A program made the translations under genes and the position numbers. Below, one piece after another: positions 50,875 to 60,122 of a DNA stretch of 64,000 nt; within the stretch, counting starts at the first letter, position 1, and every line of letters starts with the position of its first letter. Below the pieces are notes generated by a model. That model was not told the DNA's origin, did no database searches, and was given only the letters and a program-made list of their open reading frames with translations. Source of the stretch: Bryobacteraceae bacterium (GTDB taxonomy: Bacteria; Acidobacteriota; Terriglobia; Bryobacterales; Bryobacteraceae); contig JAHCHE010000013.1 in NCBI GenBank assembly GCA_026129905.1, positions 37,475 through 101,474 of the forward strand, read 5' to 3'.

Positions 50875-52239
50875 ATGAACGGCGTGCTGGAAGTGGAAGA
50901 ACCGGTTGTTCTGGACGAGAAAATCCTGTTGGGGGAGATCCGGCCGGCGCGGCGGAAACGCACTCGCATGAGGCTATGGGAGCCCGCGTGGGACCTGTTT
51001 CGGCAGACGCATGAGAACATCCGGCGGAACAAGCTGCGCAGCTTTCTGACTCTGTTCGGCATCGCCTGGGGGATCGCGTCACTGGTGCTGATGTCGGCGC
51101 TGGCGGACGGGTTCCGCGGGGGCCAGCGCAAGAACATGTCGCAAATCGGCGACAACCTGGTCTTCGTGTACCCCGGACGGACGGAAATGCAGGCGGGCGG
51201 CCAGCGGGCGGGACGCCGGATCCACCTCTACCGGAGCGATGTCGAGGCGATTCGCGACCAGTGCCCGGCGGTGGAAGTGGTAGCGGCCGAGCAGAAGCGG
51301 TGGGAGACGCCGGTGCGGAGCCCGTTCAACAACGGCCGATTCCTGACGCTGGGAGTAACGCCCGAATACCTTCGTCTCCGGAATCTCTATATCGGGACGG
51401 GTCGCCACATTTCGGCCGAGGACGTGGAGCAGGGGCGGCGGGTCGCGGTCCTGGGTCATTCGGTGCGGAAACACCTATTTGAGGAACGGCCCGACGTCAT
51501 CGGGCAGACAATCCGCATCAACGGGTATCCGTACCTGGTGGTGGGATTGATGTCGGAGAAGGAACAAAACAGCAGCTACGACGGTTGGGACAACGACAAA
51601 GTGGTCATACCGCTGCCGGCATTGCTGCGGGATGCGCCGCCGGACCGAGCGGCCTACGCCGAGAGCCGAGTGCAGGCGATCGTCTACCGCCCGGCTTCGT
51701 TAACCGACTGGCAGACGGCGCAGCGGCAGGTGAAACGGCTGCTGGGCGGCATCCACGGTTTCGATCCCGAGGACAAGAAGGCGGTGTTCATCTACGACAC
51801 GGTGGAAAGCGCGGAACTGTTCGACACGGTGTTCAACTCGATGGAGGTGTTTCTGGCGGCCATTGCGCTGGTAACGCTGAGCTTGGGGGGCATCGGCGTG
51901 ATGAACACGATGATGATGGCGGTGTCGGAGCGCACGAATGAGATCGGCCTGCGAAAAGCGCTGGGGGCGACGCGGCGGCGCATTCTGACCGACTTCTTCC
52001 TGGAAGGGCTGTTGCTGGCGGTCCTGGCGGGCGTGGCGGGATTCGCGCTGGTGCTGGGGCTGTCCTCGGCCGTGAACTCGCTGCCGATGCCGGCCATGTT
52101 CTCCGGACTGCCGATCCAATGGACGACGCTCGGCGTGGCGACCGCGGCGCTGGGAGCGGTGGCCATCTTCGCGGCCTTGCCGCCGGCGTTCCACGCCTCC
52201 GGCCTGACTCCGGTGGAAGCGCTGCGCTACGAAAGGTGA
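50875..52239 (+). CDS. MacB-type ABC transporter permease 1
   Basis: 454 residues. A cytoplasmic N-terminal tail (about 1-40), membrane helix 1 (LRSFLTLFGIAWGIASLVLM), a large periplasmic MacB_PCD domain (75-290) and three C-terminal helices (VFLAAIALVTLSLGGIGVMN onwards) of the FtsX domain. The cytoplasmic loop RTNEIGLRKALGATRRRI is the conserved coupling region. AGGGTAGAG precedes the ATG. Partner of the next gene (4-base gap). No ATP-binding subunit gene is adjacent, so the ATPase must be encoded elsewhere. Likely export of peptides or lipids, or mechanotransmission. Confidence 0.88.
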   Translation: MNGVLEVEEPVVLDEKILLGEIRPARRKRTRMRLWEPAWDLFRQTHENIRRNKLRSFLTLFGIAWGIASLVLMSALADGFRGGQRKNMSQIGDNLVFVYPGRTEMQAGGQRAGRRIHLYRSDVEAIRDQCPAVEVVAAEQKRWETPVRSPFNNGRFLTLGVTPEYLRLRNLYIGTGRHISAEDVEQGRRVAVLGHSVRKHLFEERPDVIGQTIRINGYPYLVVGLMSEKEQNSSYDGWDNDKVVIPLPALLRDAPPDRAAYAESRVQAIVYRPASLTDWQTAQRQVKRLLGGIHGFDPEDKKAVFIYDTVESAELFDTVFNSMEVFLAAIALVTLSLGGIGVMNTMMMAVSERTNEIGLRKALGATRRRILTDFFLEGLLLAVLAGVAGFALVLGLSSAVNSLPMPAMFSGLPIQWTTLGVATAALGAVAIFAALPPAFHASGLTPVEALRYER

Positions 52240-52243
52240 CGCC

Positions 52244-53503
52244 ATGGGATGGTCCTACGTTTTCTCGGAAGCAGTCCAAGCCATACGCTTTCACCGGCGG
52301 CGCTCGATTATCACGGTGATGAGCCTTGCGTGGGGCGTCACCTGCTTTGTCGTGCTGATGTCGTACGGCAACGGTTTTGAAAAAGCGCTGGTGCGGACGT
52401 TCGTCGCGGTCGGCCAATACCTGGTGATCATGTTCGGCGGGCAGACCAGCGCGCAGGCAGGCGGGTTGAGGGCCGGGCGGCCGGTTCGCATGGACTATGC
52501 CGATGCGCAAATCCTGAAAGAGACGATCCCGGAAATCGGGGCGATATCCCCGGAAATCATGCACTATAGCGTGACGCTGATCCGCGGCCCGCGGGAGAAG
52601 GAAACGCACATCCGGGGGGTGTGGCCGGAGTACAGCGTGGTGCGGAACATGAAGATGGCCGCCGGGCGGTGGATCAACGAGGAGGATCACCAACAGCAGC
52701 ACCGGGTGGTGGTCCTCGGCGCCACGGTGGCCAAGGACCTGTTCAGCGGGATTCCGCCGGTGGGAGAGGACATCGCGGTGAACGGCATCCGCTTCACGGT
52801 GATCGGCGTTCTCGAAAGCAAGCTCCAGTTAGCGAACTACAACCGGCGCGACAACGAGTGCATCTTCATCCCCTATCACACCGGCCGCCTGTTCACCAAC
52901 ACCGAGCATCCGACGTTCATCGTCTGGCAGCCGGTCTCGCCGCTTGTGCTCGATGACGCGGTTCGCGCCGTGCGCGCGAAGCTGGCCGAGTTGCACAAGT
53001 ACTCGCCGACGGACGAGAAAGCGATCGAGATCCTCGCCTTTCACCGGTTTATGAGCATTATCAACGGAATGTCGATGGCGATGAAGGGGCTGCTGGGGTT
53101 TGTGGGCGCGCTGACGCTGGGCATCGGCGGCGTCGGTCTGGCCAACATCATGCTGGCGTCGGTGATCGATCGGACCCGCGAGATCGGGACGATGAAGGCG
53201 CTCGGCGCGTACCGTGGAGTGATCCTGCGGCAGTTCTTCGTGGAAGCGTCGCTGATCGTGGGTCTGGGCGGGGCGATCGGCCTGTGTCTGGGAAGCATGA
53301 TGGTCTGGCTGATCGGCACGATGCCGTTTCTGGGGCCGCTGTTTCAGGACACCAGCGGGCAGGGCGACGTTGAACTGGCCGTTTCGGGCTCGGCGATTCT
53401 GGTTTCCATCTCCGTGCTGCTGCTGGTAGGGCTGGTTTCCGCGATGGCGCCGGCGATCAAGGCCTCGCGTCTGGATCCGATCGAAGCGTTGCGGTACGAG
53501 TAA
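52244..53503 (+). CDS. MacB-type ABC transporter permease 2
   Basis: 419 residues with the same topology as its upstream partner: helix 1 (SIITVMSLAWGVTCFVVLM), periplasmic domain (65-270) and FtsX helices (LLGFVGALTLGIGGVGLANI). Coupling loop DRTREIGTMKALGAYRGVIL. It starts 4 bases after the first permease with AGGTGA in front, so the two form a heterodimer candidate. The C-terminus ends in DPIEALRYE, matching TPVEALRYE of the first permease. Confidence 0.88.
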   Translation: MGWSYVFSEAVQAIRFHRRRSIITVMSLAWGVTCFVVLMSYGNGFEKALVRTFVAVGQYLVIMFGGQTSAQAGGLRAGRPVRMDYADAQILKETIPEIGAISPEIMHYSVTLIRGPREKETHIRGVWPEYSVVRNMKMAAGRWINEEDHQQQHRVVVLGATVAKDLFSGIPPVGEDIAVNGIRFTVIGVLESKLQLANYNRRDNECIFIPYHTGRLFTNTEHPTFIVWQPVSPLVLDDAVRAVRAKLAELHKYSPTDEKAIEILAFHRFMSIINGMSMAMKGLLGFVGALTLGIGGVGLANIMLASVIDRTREIGTMKALGAYRGVILRQFFVEASLIVGLGGAIGLCLGSMMVWLIGTMPFLGPLFQDTSGQGDVELAVSGSAILVSISVLLLVGLVSAMAPAIKASRLDPIEALRYE

Positions 53504-53535
53504 CGCGCGGCGCGGCGGGGTAAGCTAAACAGGAG

Positions 53536-53913
53536 ATGAACTGGACCGCTACCGCCGCGATACTGCTCGCGCTCGCCGTGATGCTGGGGGCCTTCGGAGC
53601 GCACAGCCTCCGCGGCCGGCTGGACGCCTACGCGATGGGCGGCGTCTATGAGAAAGCCGTCTTCTACCACTTCATTCATGCGCTGGGGATGCTGATCGTG
53701 GCGAACCTGCCGCGGATCGGCATCGCGCCGGCGGGCGGATGGGTCTGCTCGCTGCTGCTGGCGGGAATCCTGATCTTCAGCGGAAGCCTGTACGCGCTGG
53801 CGATCACCGGGGCGAGGTCGCTCGGCGCCATCACGCCGATCGGCGGCCTGTCGTTCATCGCGGCGTGGCTGCTGCTGGCCGTCGTACTACTGCGGGGCAA
53901 TCCGGGCGCCTGA
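53536..53913 (+). CDS. DUF423 family membrane protein
   Basis: 125 residues with four membrane helices. LGAFGAHSLRGRL near the N-terminus, EKAVFYHFIHALGMLIVANL and SLYALAITGARSLGAITPIG are diagnostic for DUF423 (YwdK-like) proteins. Function unknown across bacteria. AGGAG abuts the ATG with no spacer. Separated from the ABC permeases by 32 bases and followed by the palindromic element at 53936. Confidence 0.85.
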   Translation: MNWTATAAILLALAVMLGAFGAHSLRGRLDAYAMGGVYEKAVFYHFIHALGMLIVANLPRIGIAPAGGWVCSLLLAGILIFSGSLYALAITGARSLGAITPIGGLSFIAAWLLLAVVLLRGNPGA

Positions 53914-53935
53914 ACCGGCTAGTACCGTCTAACAG

Positions 53936-54042
53936 TTGACAATCTCGGTCAACGCCAATGTGGGGCAGGGTCGAAGGCGTCACGGCGTCTTGGCGGGACT
54001 GGGAGTCCCGCGCAGCCTAAGAGGCTGCCCCGGTATTGTCAA
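53936..54042. repeat. 107-bp nested palindromic element
   Basis: Bounded by perfect 8-bp arms TTGACAAT (53936-53943) and ATTGTCAA (54035-54042). Inside are two back-to-back hairpins with 3-base loops: GCGGGACT-GGG-AGTCCCGC (53993-54011) and GCAGCCT-AAG-AGGCTGC (54012-54028). GGGGCAG (53962-53968) can also pair with CTGCCCC (54025-54031), competing with the second hairpin. It looks like a small non-coding mobile or REP/MITE-like repeat. It begins 22 bases after the DUF423 stop and could end that transcript. The rest of this 316-base gap shows no recognised riboswitch. Confidence 0.55.
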
Positions 54043-54196
54043 GTCTTGCGCGGGACAGAACACTAGCATTCTTCATAGCTTCGGCCCGGCGCGCATCACG
54101 GTCGTCAGCCCCTCCTCGCTCGAGAGCCGCGGGACCGGCGGTTGCCGCGCGCGCACTCAAGGGGTAGCCCCAGGCAGCCGATAAGAGTGTGTAGCG

Positions 54197-54223
54197 GACC
54201 GCTTTGGGAAAGGAACAGCGGTC
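54197..54223 (+). promoter_or_regulatory. Hairpin presenting the ribosome site of the TonB receptor gene
   Basis: GACCGC (54197-54202) pairs with GCGGTC (54218-54223), leaving a 15-base loop that contains GGGAAAGGAA, the only Shine-Dalgarno-like sequence before ATG 54230. If formed, the stem shortens the effective distance between site and start. It may tune translation of the receptor operon; a chance 6-bp stem cannot be excluded. Confidence 0.35.
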
Positions 54224-54229
54224 GATTTC

Positions 54230-56278
54230 ATGAATCTGCCTTCACGGCCGCGGCAGACGGCCGCTGTCGTCTTTGTGTTGCTGCCTTATTGGCTGAGCCC
54301 AGCGCTGGCCGGCGGCTCCGCGGGCCGCGACAAGCTGGCGGAACTGAGCCTCGAGCAGCTCATGCAGATCGAGGTTACGTCGGTAGCGCGGAAGGAGCAG
54401 AAGCTCTCCAAAGCGCCAGCGGCCGTGTACGTCGTCACGCGGGAGGACATCCGGCGCTCCGGACACGCCAGCGTTCCGGATTTGCTGCGGATGGTTCCCG
54501 GTCTGCACGTCGCGCAGATCGACGCGCACACCTGGGCTATCACGTCGCGGGGCTTCAACAGCCTGTTCGCCAGCAAGGTGCTGGTCCTCATCGACGGAAG
54601 GAGCGTGTACACGCCCTTGTTTTCGGGCGTGTACTGGGAGATGCACGACCTCCTGCTGGAGGACATCGAGCGCATCGAAGTCATCCGGGGGCCGGGCGCC
54701 ACCATGTGGGGCGCGAACGCGGTCAACGGCGTCGTCAATATCGTCACCCGGAAAGCGAAGGACACCCAGGGCGGGATCGTGGACGCCTCGGCCGGCAACG
54801 TCGATCTCGCCTCGGCCGGCATCCGCTACGGGGGGCGGATGGGCGGACGCGGACACTACCGGATCTACTCGAAGTTCGGCGTCCGGGACGATATGCGAAC
54901 CCCGGCGGGCAATCCGTCCGGGGACGGCTGGAGCAGCAGCCGAAGCGGCGCAAGGCTGGATTGGGAACTCTCCTCCCGCGACGCCCTCACCGTGATCGCG
55001 GACCTGTTCCGGGCCGATATCCACCAGGTGATGCGGACGCCAATGCCTAAGGCGCCGTACGATTCGCTGAATTCCGTGCGGTACGACGCGTCGGCCGGCA
55101 ACATCCTGGCGCGCTTCGAGCGCCAGCACCGCAACGGCTCGATCTCCGCGGTTCAGTTCTACTTCGATCACTACGACAAACCGCACCCGGTTATGGGCGA
55201 GCGGCGCGATACGGCCGATTTCGAGCTGCAAAACCGGTTCGCCGCCGGAGGCAGTCACGACCTCACATGGGGTCTCGGCTATCGCTTCAGCTCGGATGCC
55301 ACCTGGCCGAACGCCTTCGCCGTACTCCGGCCGGCCTCAAAAGGACTCCAGATTTTCAGCGCCTTTCTGCAAGACGAGGTCAAATTGCGCGGCGAGGAGG
55401 TCGTTCTCACGCTCGGCTCGAAGTTCGAGCGCAACGATTTCACGGGCTTCGAGGTCCAGCCGACGGCGCGACTGCTGTGGGAACTGACGCCGTCGCACAC
55501 GCTTTGGACGGCGGCCTCCCGCGCGGTCCGGACTCCTTCTCGGGGCGACCGTCATGGCAACAGCGCCCTGGTCGCGGCGCCCGGCTCCGCAGCCACCGGA
55601 GGGCTCCCTACATTGATACGCTTTGCCGCCAGCCCCGAGTATGGCTCCCAGGTCGTCAACGCGTACGAAGCTGGTTACCGAACCCAGGTTCGCCGCAAGC
55701 TGACATTCGACCTGGCCTCTTTCTACAACCGTTACGGCCGCTTGCGGCTGCTCGAACCGGGAGCGCTTTCGCCGATCCTGGGACCCGAGCCATTTCTGGA
55801 TTTGCCGTATTACTCCACCAATCGGATGTCGGGCAAGACCTGGGGCGCCGAGGCGGTCGTGCAATGGGAGCCTCTGCCGGTCTGGAAGCTGACCGGGACG
55901 TACAGCCGCATGGCAGTCTGGCTGGCGCCCGCCCGGGACGCGTCTCCCCTGCGGATTCTCGGCGAAATGGGCAGGGCGCCGGAGAACCAGTTCAGCGCCC
56001 GGTCTTACCTGGACCTGCCGGCCGGTTTCCAACTGGACGGGACGGCGTACTTCACCAGCGGGCTCCAGCCTGGGGCGCAAGTCTTCCCGCTGCCCGAGAT
56101 CCCAAGCTGGCTCCGCATAGACATCCGCCTTGCCTGGCAGCCTCGCCGGGACGTCGAGTTGAGCGTTGGAGGCCGGAACTCCACCGACAGCCTCCATCCG
56201 GAGTTCACCCCGGAAGTCTTCACCCAGAGGAGCGAAATTCGCCGCGGATTCTACGGCCGAATACGATGGCACTTCTGA
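54230..56278 (+). CDS. TonB-dependent outer-membrane receptor
   Basis: 682 residues with a signal peptide (AAVVFVLLPYWLSPALAGG). The plug domain (40-160) contains SVARKEQKLSKAPAAVYVVT, VPDLLRMVPGLHVAQ and VIRGPGATMWGANAVNGVVN; the 22-strand barrel fills the rest and ends in an aromatic residue (GRIRWHF), as required for outer-membrane insertion. No carboxypeptidase-like N-terminal extension. The ligand is unknown. Its stop overlaps the YfiR gene by 13 bases, and receptor - YfiR - hybrid kinase is a recurring gene set, so uptake or sensing at this receptor may feed the kinase. Confidence 0.92.
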   Translation: MNLPSRPRQTAAVVFVLLPYWLSPALAGGSAGRDKLAELSLEQLMQIEVTSVARKEQKLSKAPAAVYVVTREDIRRSGHASVPDLLRMVPGLHVAQIDAHTWAITSRGFNSLFASKVLVLIDGRSVYTPLFSGVYWEMHDLLLEDIERIEVIRGPGATMWGANAVNGVVNIVTRKAKDTQGGIVDASAGNVDLASAGIRYGGRMGGRGHYRIYSKFGVRDDMRTPAGNPSGDGWSSSRSGARLDWELSSRDALTVIADLFRADIHQVMRTPMPKAPYDSLNSVRYDASAGNILARFERQHRNGSISAVQFYFDHYDKPHPVMGERRDTADFELQNRFAAGGSHDLTWGLGYRFSSDATWPNAFAVLRPASKGLQIFSAFLQDEVKLRGEEVVLTLGSKFERNDFTGFEVQPTARLLWELTPSHTLWTAASRAVRTPSRGDRHGNSALVAAPGSAATGGLPTLIRFAASPEYGSQVVNAYEAGYRTQVRRKLTFDLASFYNRYGRLRLLEPGALSPILGPEPFLDLPYYSTNRMSGKTWGAEAVVQWEPLPVWKLTGTYSRMAVWLAPARDASPLRILGEMGRAPENQFSARSYLDLPAGFQLDGTAYFTSGLQPGAQVFPLPEIPSWLRIDIRLAWQPRRDVELSVGGRNSTDSLHPEFTPEVFTQRSEIRRGFYGRIRWHF

Positions 56279-56865
56279 GCGGTTCGGAACCAGGGTCGTG
56301 GAAAGTCGCTGGATTTCTGGCGGCCTTGTTCTGCGCCGCCGCGGGCTTGCCGCAGCCGCCCGCCGCCCCGGCGGAACGCGCCGAAGAGTATCGTCTCAAG
56401 GCCGCCTTCCTGCGCAGCTTCGCCAAATTCGTGGAGTGGCCCGATTCAGCCGGCGAGGGCGCGCGCCGGAAACTCCTGATCGGCATCCTCGGCGAAAACC
56501 CGTTCGGCGATGGCGTTCAGGAGTTGCTGGAGGCGGAAACTCCTGGCGGAGTCATGGTTGAGACCCTCGCCGGCCGGACTCTCGACCGGCTGCAGCATTG
56601 CCACGTTCTGTTTATCAGCGCATCGGAGCGTTCGCGCCTGCAACAGCATCTCGACGCGCTGGCCCAGCGGCCGGTGCTTACCGTGAGCGACGTCGAGGGA
56701 TTCGCCCGCCGGGGCGGAATGATCGAGCTGCTGCTGGACCGCAACCGCATCCGCTTCGCCATCAACCCCGCCGCGGTCGAGCGGGCGGGGCTTCGCATGA
56801 GTTCCAAGCTGTTGTCGCTGGCCGTTATCGTAGGCGGCGCCGAAACGCGAGAGGGAGGGCCATGA
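56266..56865 (+). CDS. YfiR/DUF4154-family periplasmic protein
   Basis: 199 residues from ATG 56266, with a leader ([20 protein letters not shown]). The YfiR fold is recognised by [20 protein letters not shown], then [51 protein letters not shown] and [20 protein letters not shown]. In Pseudomonas YfiR is a redox-sensitive periplasmic repressor of the YfiN cyclase. Here its likely partner is the hybrid kinase whose ATG overlaps this stop by 4 bases (ATGA). One Cys in the mature protein (QHCHV); the leader has another. Confidence 0.85.
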   Translation: MALLSGSEPGSWKVAGFLAALFCAAAGLPQPPAAPAERAEEYRLKAAFLRSFAKFVEWPDSAGEGARRKLLIGILGENPFGDGVQELLEAETPGGVMVETLAGRTLDRLQHCHVLFISASERSRLQQHLDALAQRPVLTVSDVEGFARRGGMIELLLDRNRIRFAINPAAVERAGLRMSSKLLSLAVIVGGAETREGGP

Positions 56866-58841
56866 AGTTCATGGGAAAGCTCTCCATCCGTCACAAGGTC
56901 ACGCTGGCGACCCTGCTGATCGGCGGCGCCGCGCACCTGCTCGCCGCCGTGGGGTTCTTCGCGTATGAACTGCGGCTCCACCGCCTGCAGACCATCGGCG
57001 AATTGCGCATGGTGGCCGATGTCATCGGCGCCGGTACGGTCGCGGCGCTGACGTTCCGCGACGTCCATGCGGCCGAGGAGACGCTCGGCTCGCTCAAGGC
57101 AGTCAGTACCGTGATTGCCGCCGCCGTCTACGATTCCAAAGGCGAAGTCTTCAGCCTGTATCAAAACGGACAAAAATCGGCCATCTTGCCCGAGCCATTC
57201 CGCCAGCCGGCCACCTGGAAGGATGCAGATCCGCAACGCCTGGCGGATTACGCGCTGATACGGGTGGATTCGCCCGTGTTCCTGGACGGGGAACGCGCGG
57301 GGACGGTCTGCCTGGTCGCGTCAACCCGGGGCGAGCACGACGCGCTGGCGCATTACGCGCCCTTTACCGGCGCCTTTCTCGCGTTTGGGTTGGCGGTCGC
57401 TTGGTTGTTGTCCCGCACGCTTCAAACGGTGGTTTCCCAACCCCTTCTACGGCTCGCCCGCACCGCCCGGAGCATTTCGGTGGAGAGGGACTTCTGCGTC
57501 CGGGCGCGCAAGGAGCGGGAGGATGAAGTCGGCGTTCTCGTGGACGCGTTCAACGAAATGCTGGCCGAGATCCAGACCCGGGACCTCGAACTGAAACAGC
57601 ACCGCGAACGTCTGGAAGAGCAGGTGGCCGACCGCACCGCGGAACTCACCCGCGTCAACAAGGAACTTGTCCGCGCCAAAGAGGCCGCCGAAGATGCGTC
57701 GCGGCTCAAGAGCCAGTTTCTCGCCAACATGAGCCACGAACTCCGCACTCCCATGAACGGCGTCATCGGCATGACCAGCTTTCTGGTGGATACAGAGATG
57801 ACCGACGAGCAGCGCGACTGCCTTCTCACCGTTCAGAATTCGGCGGAATCGCTGCTGCGGCTGCTCAACGACATTCTCGATTTCTCGAAAATCGAAGCCG
57901 GCCGGATGACGATGGAAGCCGAGCCGTTTGACGTCCGGGCGACGGTAGGCGAAACGCTGAAGCCGCTTCGCGTTTGGGCCGCGGAGAAGGGAATTGCGCT
58001 CCAGGAACGGTATTCGGAGGCCGTGCCCGGGCGCGTTGTCGGAGACCCGGTGCGTCTGCGGCAGGTGCTGACCAACCTCGCCGGCAATGCCATCAAGTTC
58101 ACCGAACAAGGCGGCGTGGACGTCGAAGTGGACGCGGAGTCCGCGGGCGAGGACGTGGTTCTGCGGTTCGCGGTGCGCGACACTGGCATCGGGATAGCCG
58201 CCGACAAGCTCGATGCCATATTCGACGCGTTCACCCAGGCCGACGGCTCCACCACCCGCCGCTTTGGCGGCACCGGCCTGGGGCTCAGCATCTCCGCGGG
58301 TCTTGTCGAGATGATGGGAGGCCGTATCGCTGTGGAAAGTGAAGTGGGCAAAGGCAGCGTCTTCCGCTTCTCGGCCCGGTTGCGCTGTGACGCGGCGCCT
58401 TGGGCGCCCGCGCTCCCAACCTCGGCCAAGCCCGACGCGCCACGCGAAGCGCTTCCGCTGCGAATTCTGCTCGCCGAGGACAACGCGATCAACCAGAAAG
58501 TGGCGCTCCGTCTGCTCGAGAGCCGCGGGCACCAGGTGGTCCCCGTGGAGGACGGCGCCGAAGCCGTACTCGCTTTCGAAACCGGCGCATTCGACCTGAT
58601 TCTGATGGACAACCAGATGCCGGGCATGAGCGGCCTCGATGCGGCCAGGGCGATCCGGGCGCGCGAAAAAGCTACCGGCGGGCGGATTCCGATCATCGCC
58701 ATCACTGCGTCGGCGATGAAAGGAGACCGTGAACGCTGTCTCGAAGCCGGCATGGACGACTATCTCAGCAAGCCGCTGCACCCGGACACGCTCCACCGGA
58801 TGCTGGCCCGGTACGCTCCGTCCGCCGCCGCCGTGTCCTGA
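56862..58841 (+). CDS. Hybrid sensor histidine kinase (CHASE8-like, HAMP, HisKA, HATPase, REC)
   Basis: 659 residues. Membrane helix ([23 protein letters not shown]), CHASE8-like periplasmic domain (40-165), second helix ([17 protein letters not shown]), HAMP (185-245), coiled coil, HisKA with His292 ([11 protein letters not shown]), HATPase ([31 protein letters not shown]) and receiver domain with phospho-acceptor Asp583 (LMDNQMPG). The kinase is complete. Four-base overlap with the YfiR gene argues for a YfiR-regulated kinase. No HPt or output regulator is adjacent, although a REC-GGDEF protein lies 6 kb upstream. Confidence 0.92.
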   Translation: MKFMGKLSIRHKVTLATLLIGGAAHLLAAVGFFAYELRLHRLQTIGELRMVADVIGAGTVAALTFRDVHAAEETLGSLKAVSTVIAAAVYDSKGEVFSLYQNGQKSAILPEPFRQPATWKDADPQRLADYALIRVDSPVFLDGERAGTVCLVASTRGEHDALAHYAPFTGAFLAFGLAVAWLLSRTLQTVVSQPLLRLARTARSISVERDFCVRARKEREDEVGVLVDAFNEMLAEIQTRDLELKQHRERLEEQVADRTAELTRVNKELVRAKEAAEDASRLKSQFLANMSHELRTPMNGVIGMTSFLVDTEMTDEQRDCLLTVQNSAESLLRLLNDILDFSKIEAGRMTMEAEPFDVRATVGETLKPLRVWAAEKGIALQERYSEAVPGRVVGDPVRLRQVLTNLAGNAIKFTEQGGVDVEVDAESAGEDVVLRFAVRDTGIGIAADKLDAIFDAFTQADGSTTRRFGGTGLGLSISAGLVEMMGGRIAVESEVGKGSVFRFSARLRCDAAPWAPALPTSAKPDAPREALPLRILLAEDNAINQKVALRLLESRGHQVVPVEDGAEAVLAFETGAFDLILMDNQMPGMSGLDAARAIRAREKATGGRIPIIAITASAMKGDRERCLEAGMDDYLSKPLHPDTLHRMLARYAPSAAAVS

Positions 58842-58877
58842 CCCGCGCATCCGGTCCGGCTATTTGCGCCAGAACGC

Positions 58878-59084
58878 ATGCTGCGCGCACACGAACCGCT
58901 CATCCTGAACGGGTTTCGGGCCAGAGGCGAGATCTCCACCGGCGCCGTGGAGGGCCTGAACAACAAAATCCGTGTGGTCACCAGACGATCCTACGGGTTT
59001 CGCACTTTCGAGGCCATGGAAATTGCTCTATATCACGCGCTGGGGCGGCTGCCGGAGCCGGAATCCACCCACAGATTCTGCTGA
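58878..59084 (+). mobile_element. ISL3-family transposase C-terminal remnant
   Basis: Sixty-eight residues: AHEPLILNGFRARGEISTGA, VEGLNNKIRVVTRRSYGFRT, EAMEIALYHALGRLPEPEST, HRFC. This is the end of a DDE transposase of the ISL3 family, including the conserved Glu of VEGLNNK. The first three-quarters of the gene and both inverted repeats are missing, so the element is dead. It lies between the hybrid kinase and the FkbM-methyltransferase genes and marks a past insertion or rearrangement. Confidence 0.75.
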
Positions 59085-59187
59085 GGAGGCGTTTTTGATT
59101 TGACGATGTTCAGGCCCGTGTTGGATACCCGGGCGAAGAAGCCGCGTCGATGGCGGCCGGGAGGCTCGTCGATGCTATAGTCAGCGT

Positions 59188-60099
59188 GTGAGGCGTATTG
59201 CCATCATTCTTCTGATCGCCGTCCCGGTCGCGCTCGCCGGCTCTGTTTATTTCTTGTACGAACCGCTGAAGCTCAGCGCCATCGTGATCGCCGGACGGAG
59301 TCCGCACTGCCCCTTCGGGCAGGCGGTCCGGAGTACGGCGCACACCCGCGACTTGATGGCCACCAAGGATCGAATACTCGCGTCGAGCCGGCTGCTTCAG
59401 AAGGACAAGAACCTGGTGCAGTGGGCGACGCCTAAGGGCAACTTCTGGATCGCCTCCGGCAACGACTTCTTCCTGCCGTTTCACATCGCCGAGCAGGAGA
59501 CCGGCATCTACTCGCACCCCGAGATTTCGTTGCGGCGCGGCGACGTAGTCCTGGACTGCGGCGCCAACGTCGGCGTCTACGCAAGGAAAGCGCTGGACTC
59601 GGGCGCCAAACTGGTGGTGGCCATTGAGCCGGCGCCGGAGACGCTGGAGAGCCTGCGGCGCAATCTGGAGCGGGAGATCGCCGACGGCAGGGTGATCGTC
59701 TACCCCAAGGGCGTCTGGGACAAGGAAGAGGAATTGACGCTGTACCAGGATCCAAAGAACACCGCGGCCGCGAGTTTCCTGCACGAGGCCGAGGGGGCCA
59801 AGGCGATCGAGAAGATCCCGCTCACCACGATTGACAAGCTGGTGGAGGAACTGAAGCTCGAACAGGTGGACTTCATCAAGATGGACATCGAGGGCGCGGA
59901 ACCGCGGGCGGTGGCCGGAGCGCGAGAGACGCTGCAGCGCTTTCGGCCCCGAATGGCGCTCTCCACGTACCACGCTCAGGACCACCCCGAAACGGTTCCG
60001 GCCGCCGTCCGCGCGATTGTTCCCGATTACCGGATTCGCTGCGGCGTCTGCACCGAGTACGAGAACAGGATTCGTCCCGACGTCTTGTTTTTCCAATAA
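59188..60099 (+). CDS. Membrane-anchored FkbM-family methyltransferase
   Basis: 303 residues from GTG 59188. One N-terminal membrane helix after MRR (IAIILLIAVPVALAGSVYFL), then a helical linker, then an FkbM-type methyltransferase domain (95-300): VVLDCGANVGVYARKAL (SAM loop), VVAIEPAPETLESLRRNL, DFIKMDIEGAEP and RPRMALSTYH. The positive-inside rule puts the domain outside the cytoplasm, which is odd for a SAM-dependent enzyme. Substrate unknown; family members methylate sugars or polyketides. Confidence 0.78.
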   Translation: MRRIAIILLIAVPVALAGSVYFLYEPLKLSAIVIAGRSPHCPFGQAVRSTAHTRDLMATKDRILASSRLLQKDKNLVQWATPKGNFWIASGNDFFLPFHIAEQETGIYSHPEISLRRGDVVLDCGANVGVYARKALDSGAKLVVAIEPAPETLESLRRNLEREIADGRVIVYPKGVWDKEEELTLYQDPKNTAAASFLHEAEGAKAIEKIPLTTIDKLVEELKLEQVDFIKMDIEGAEPRAVAGARETLQRFRPRMALSTYHAQDHPETVPAAVRAIVPDYRIRCGVCTEYENRIRPDVLFFQ

Positions 60100-60122
60100 G
60101 CGCGGCCCGGGAGGCAGGCGGC

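Noticed and set aside
54043..54196. Possible cobalamin or cyclic-di-GMP riboswitch upstream of the TonB receptor
   Set aside because: Neither the B12-box nor the GEMM core could be matched by eye. A covariance-model scan (Infernal against Rfam) would decide; a significant hit would overturn this.
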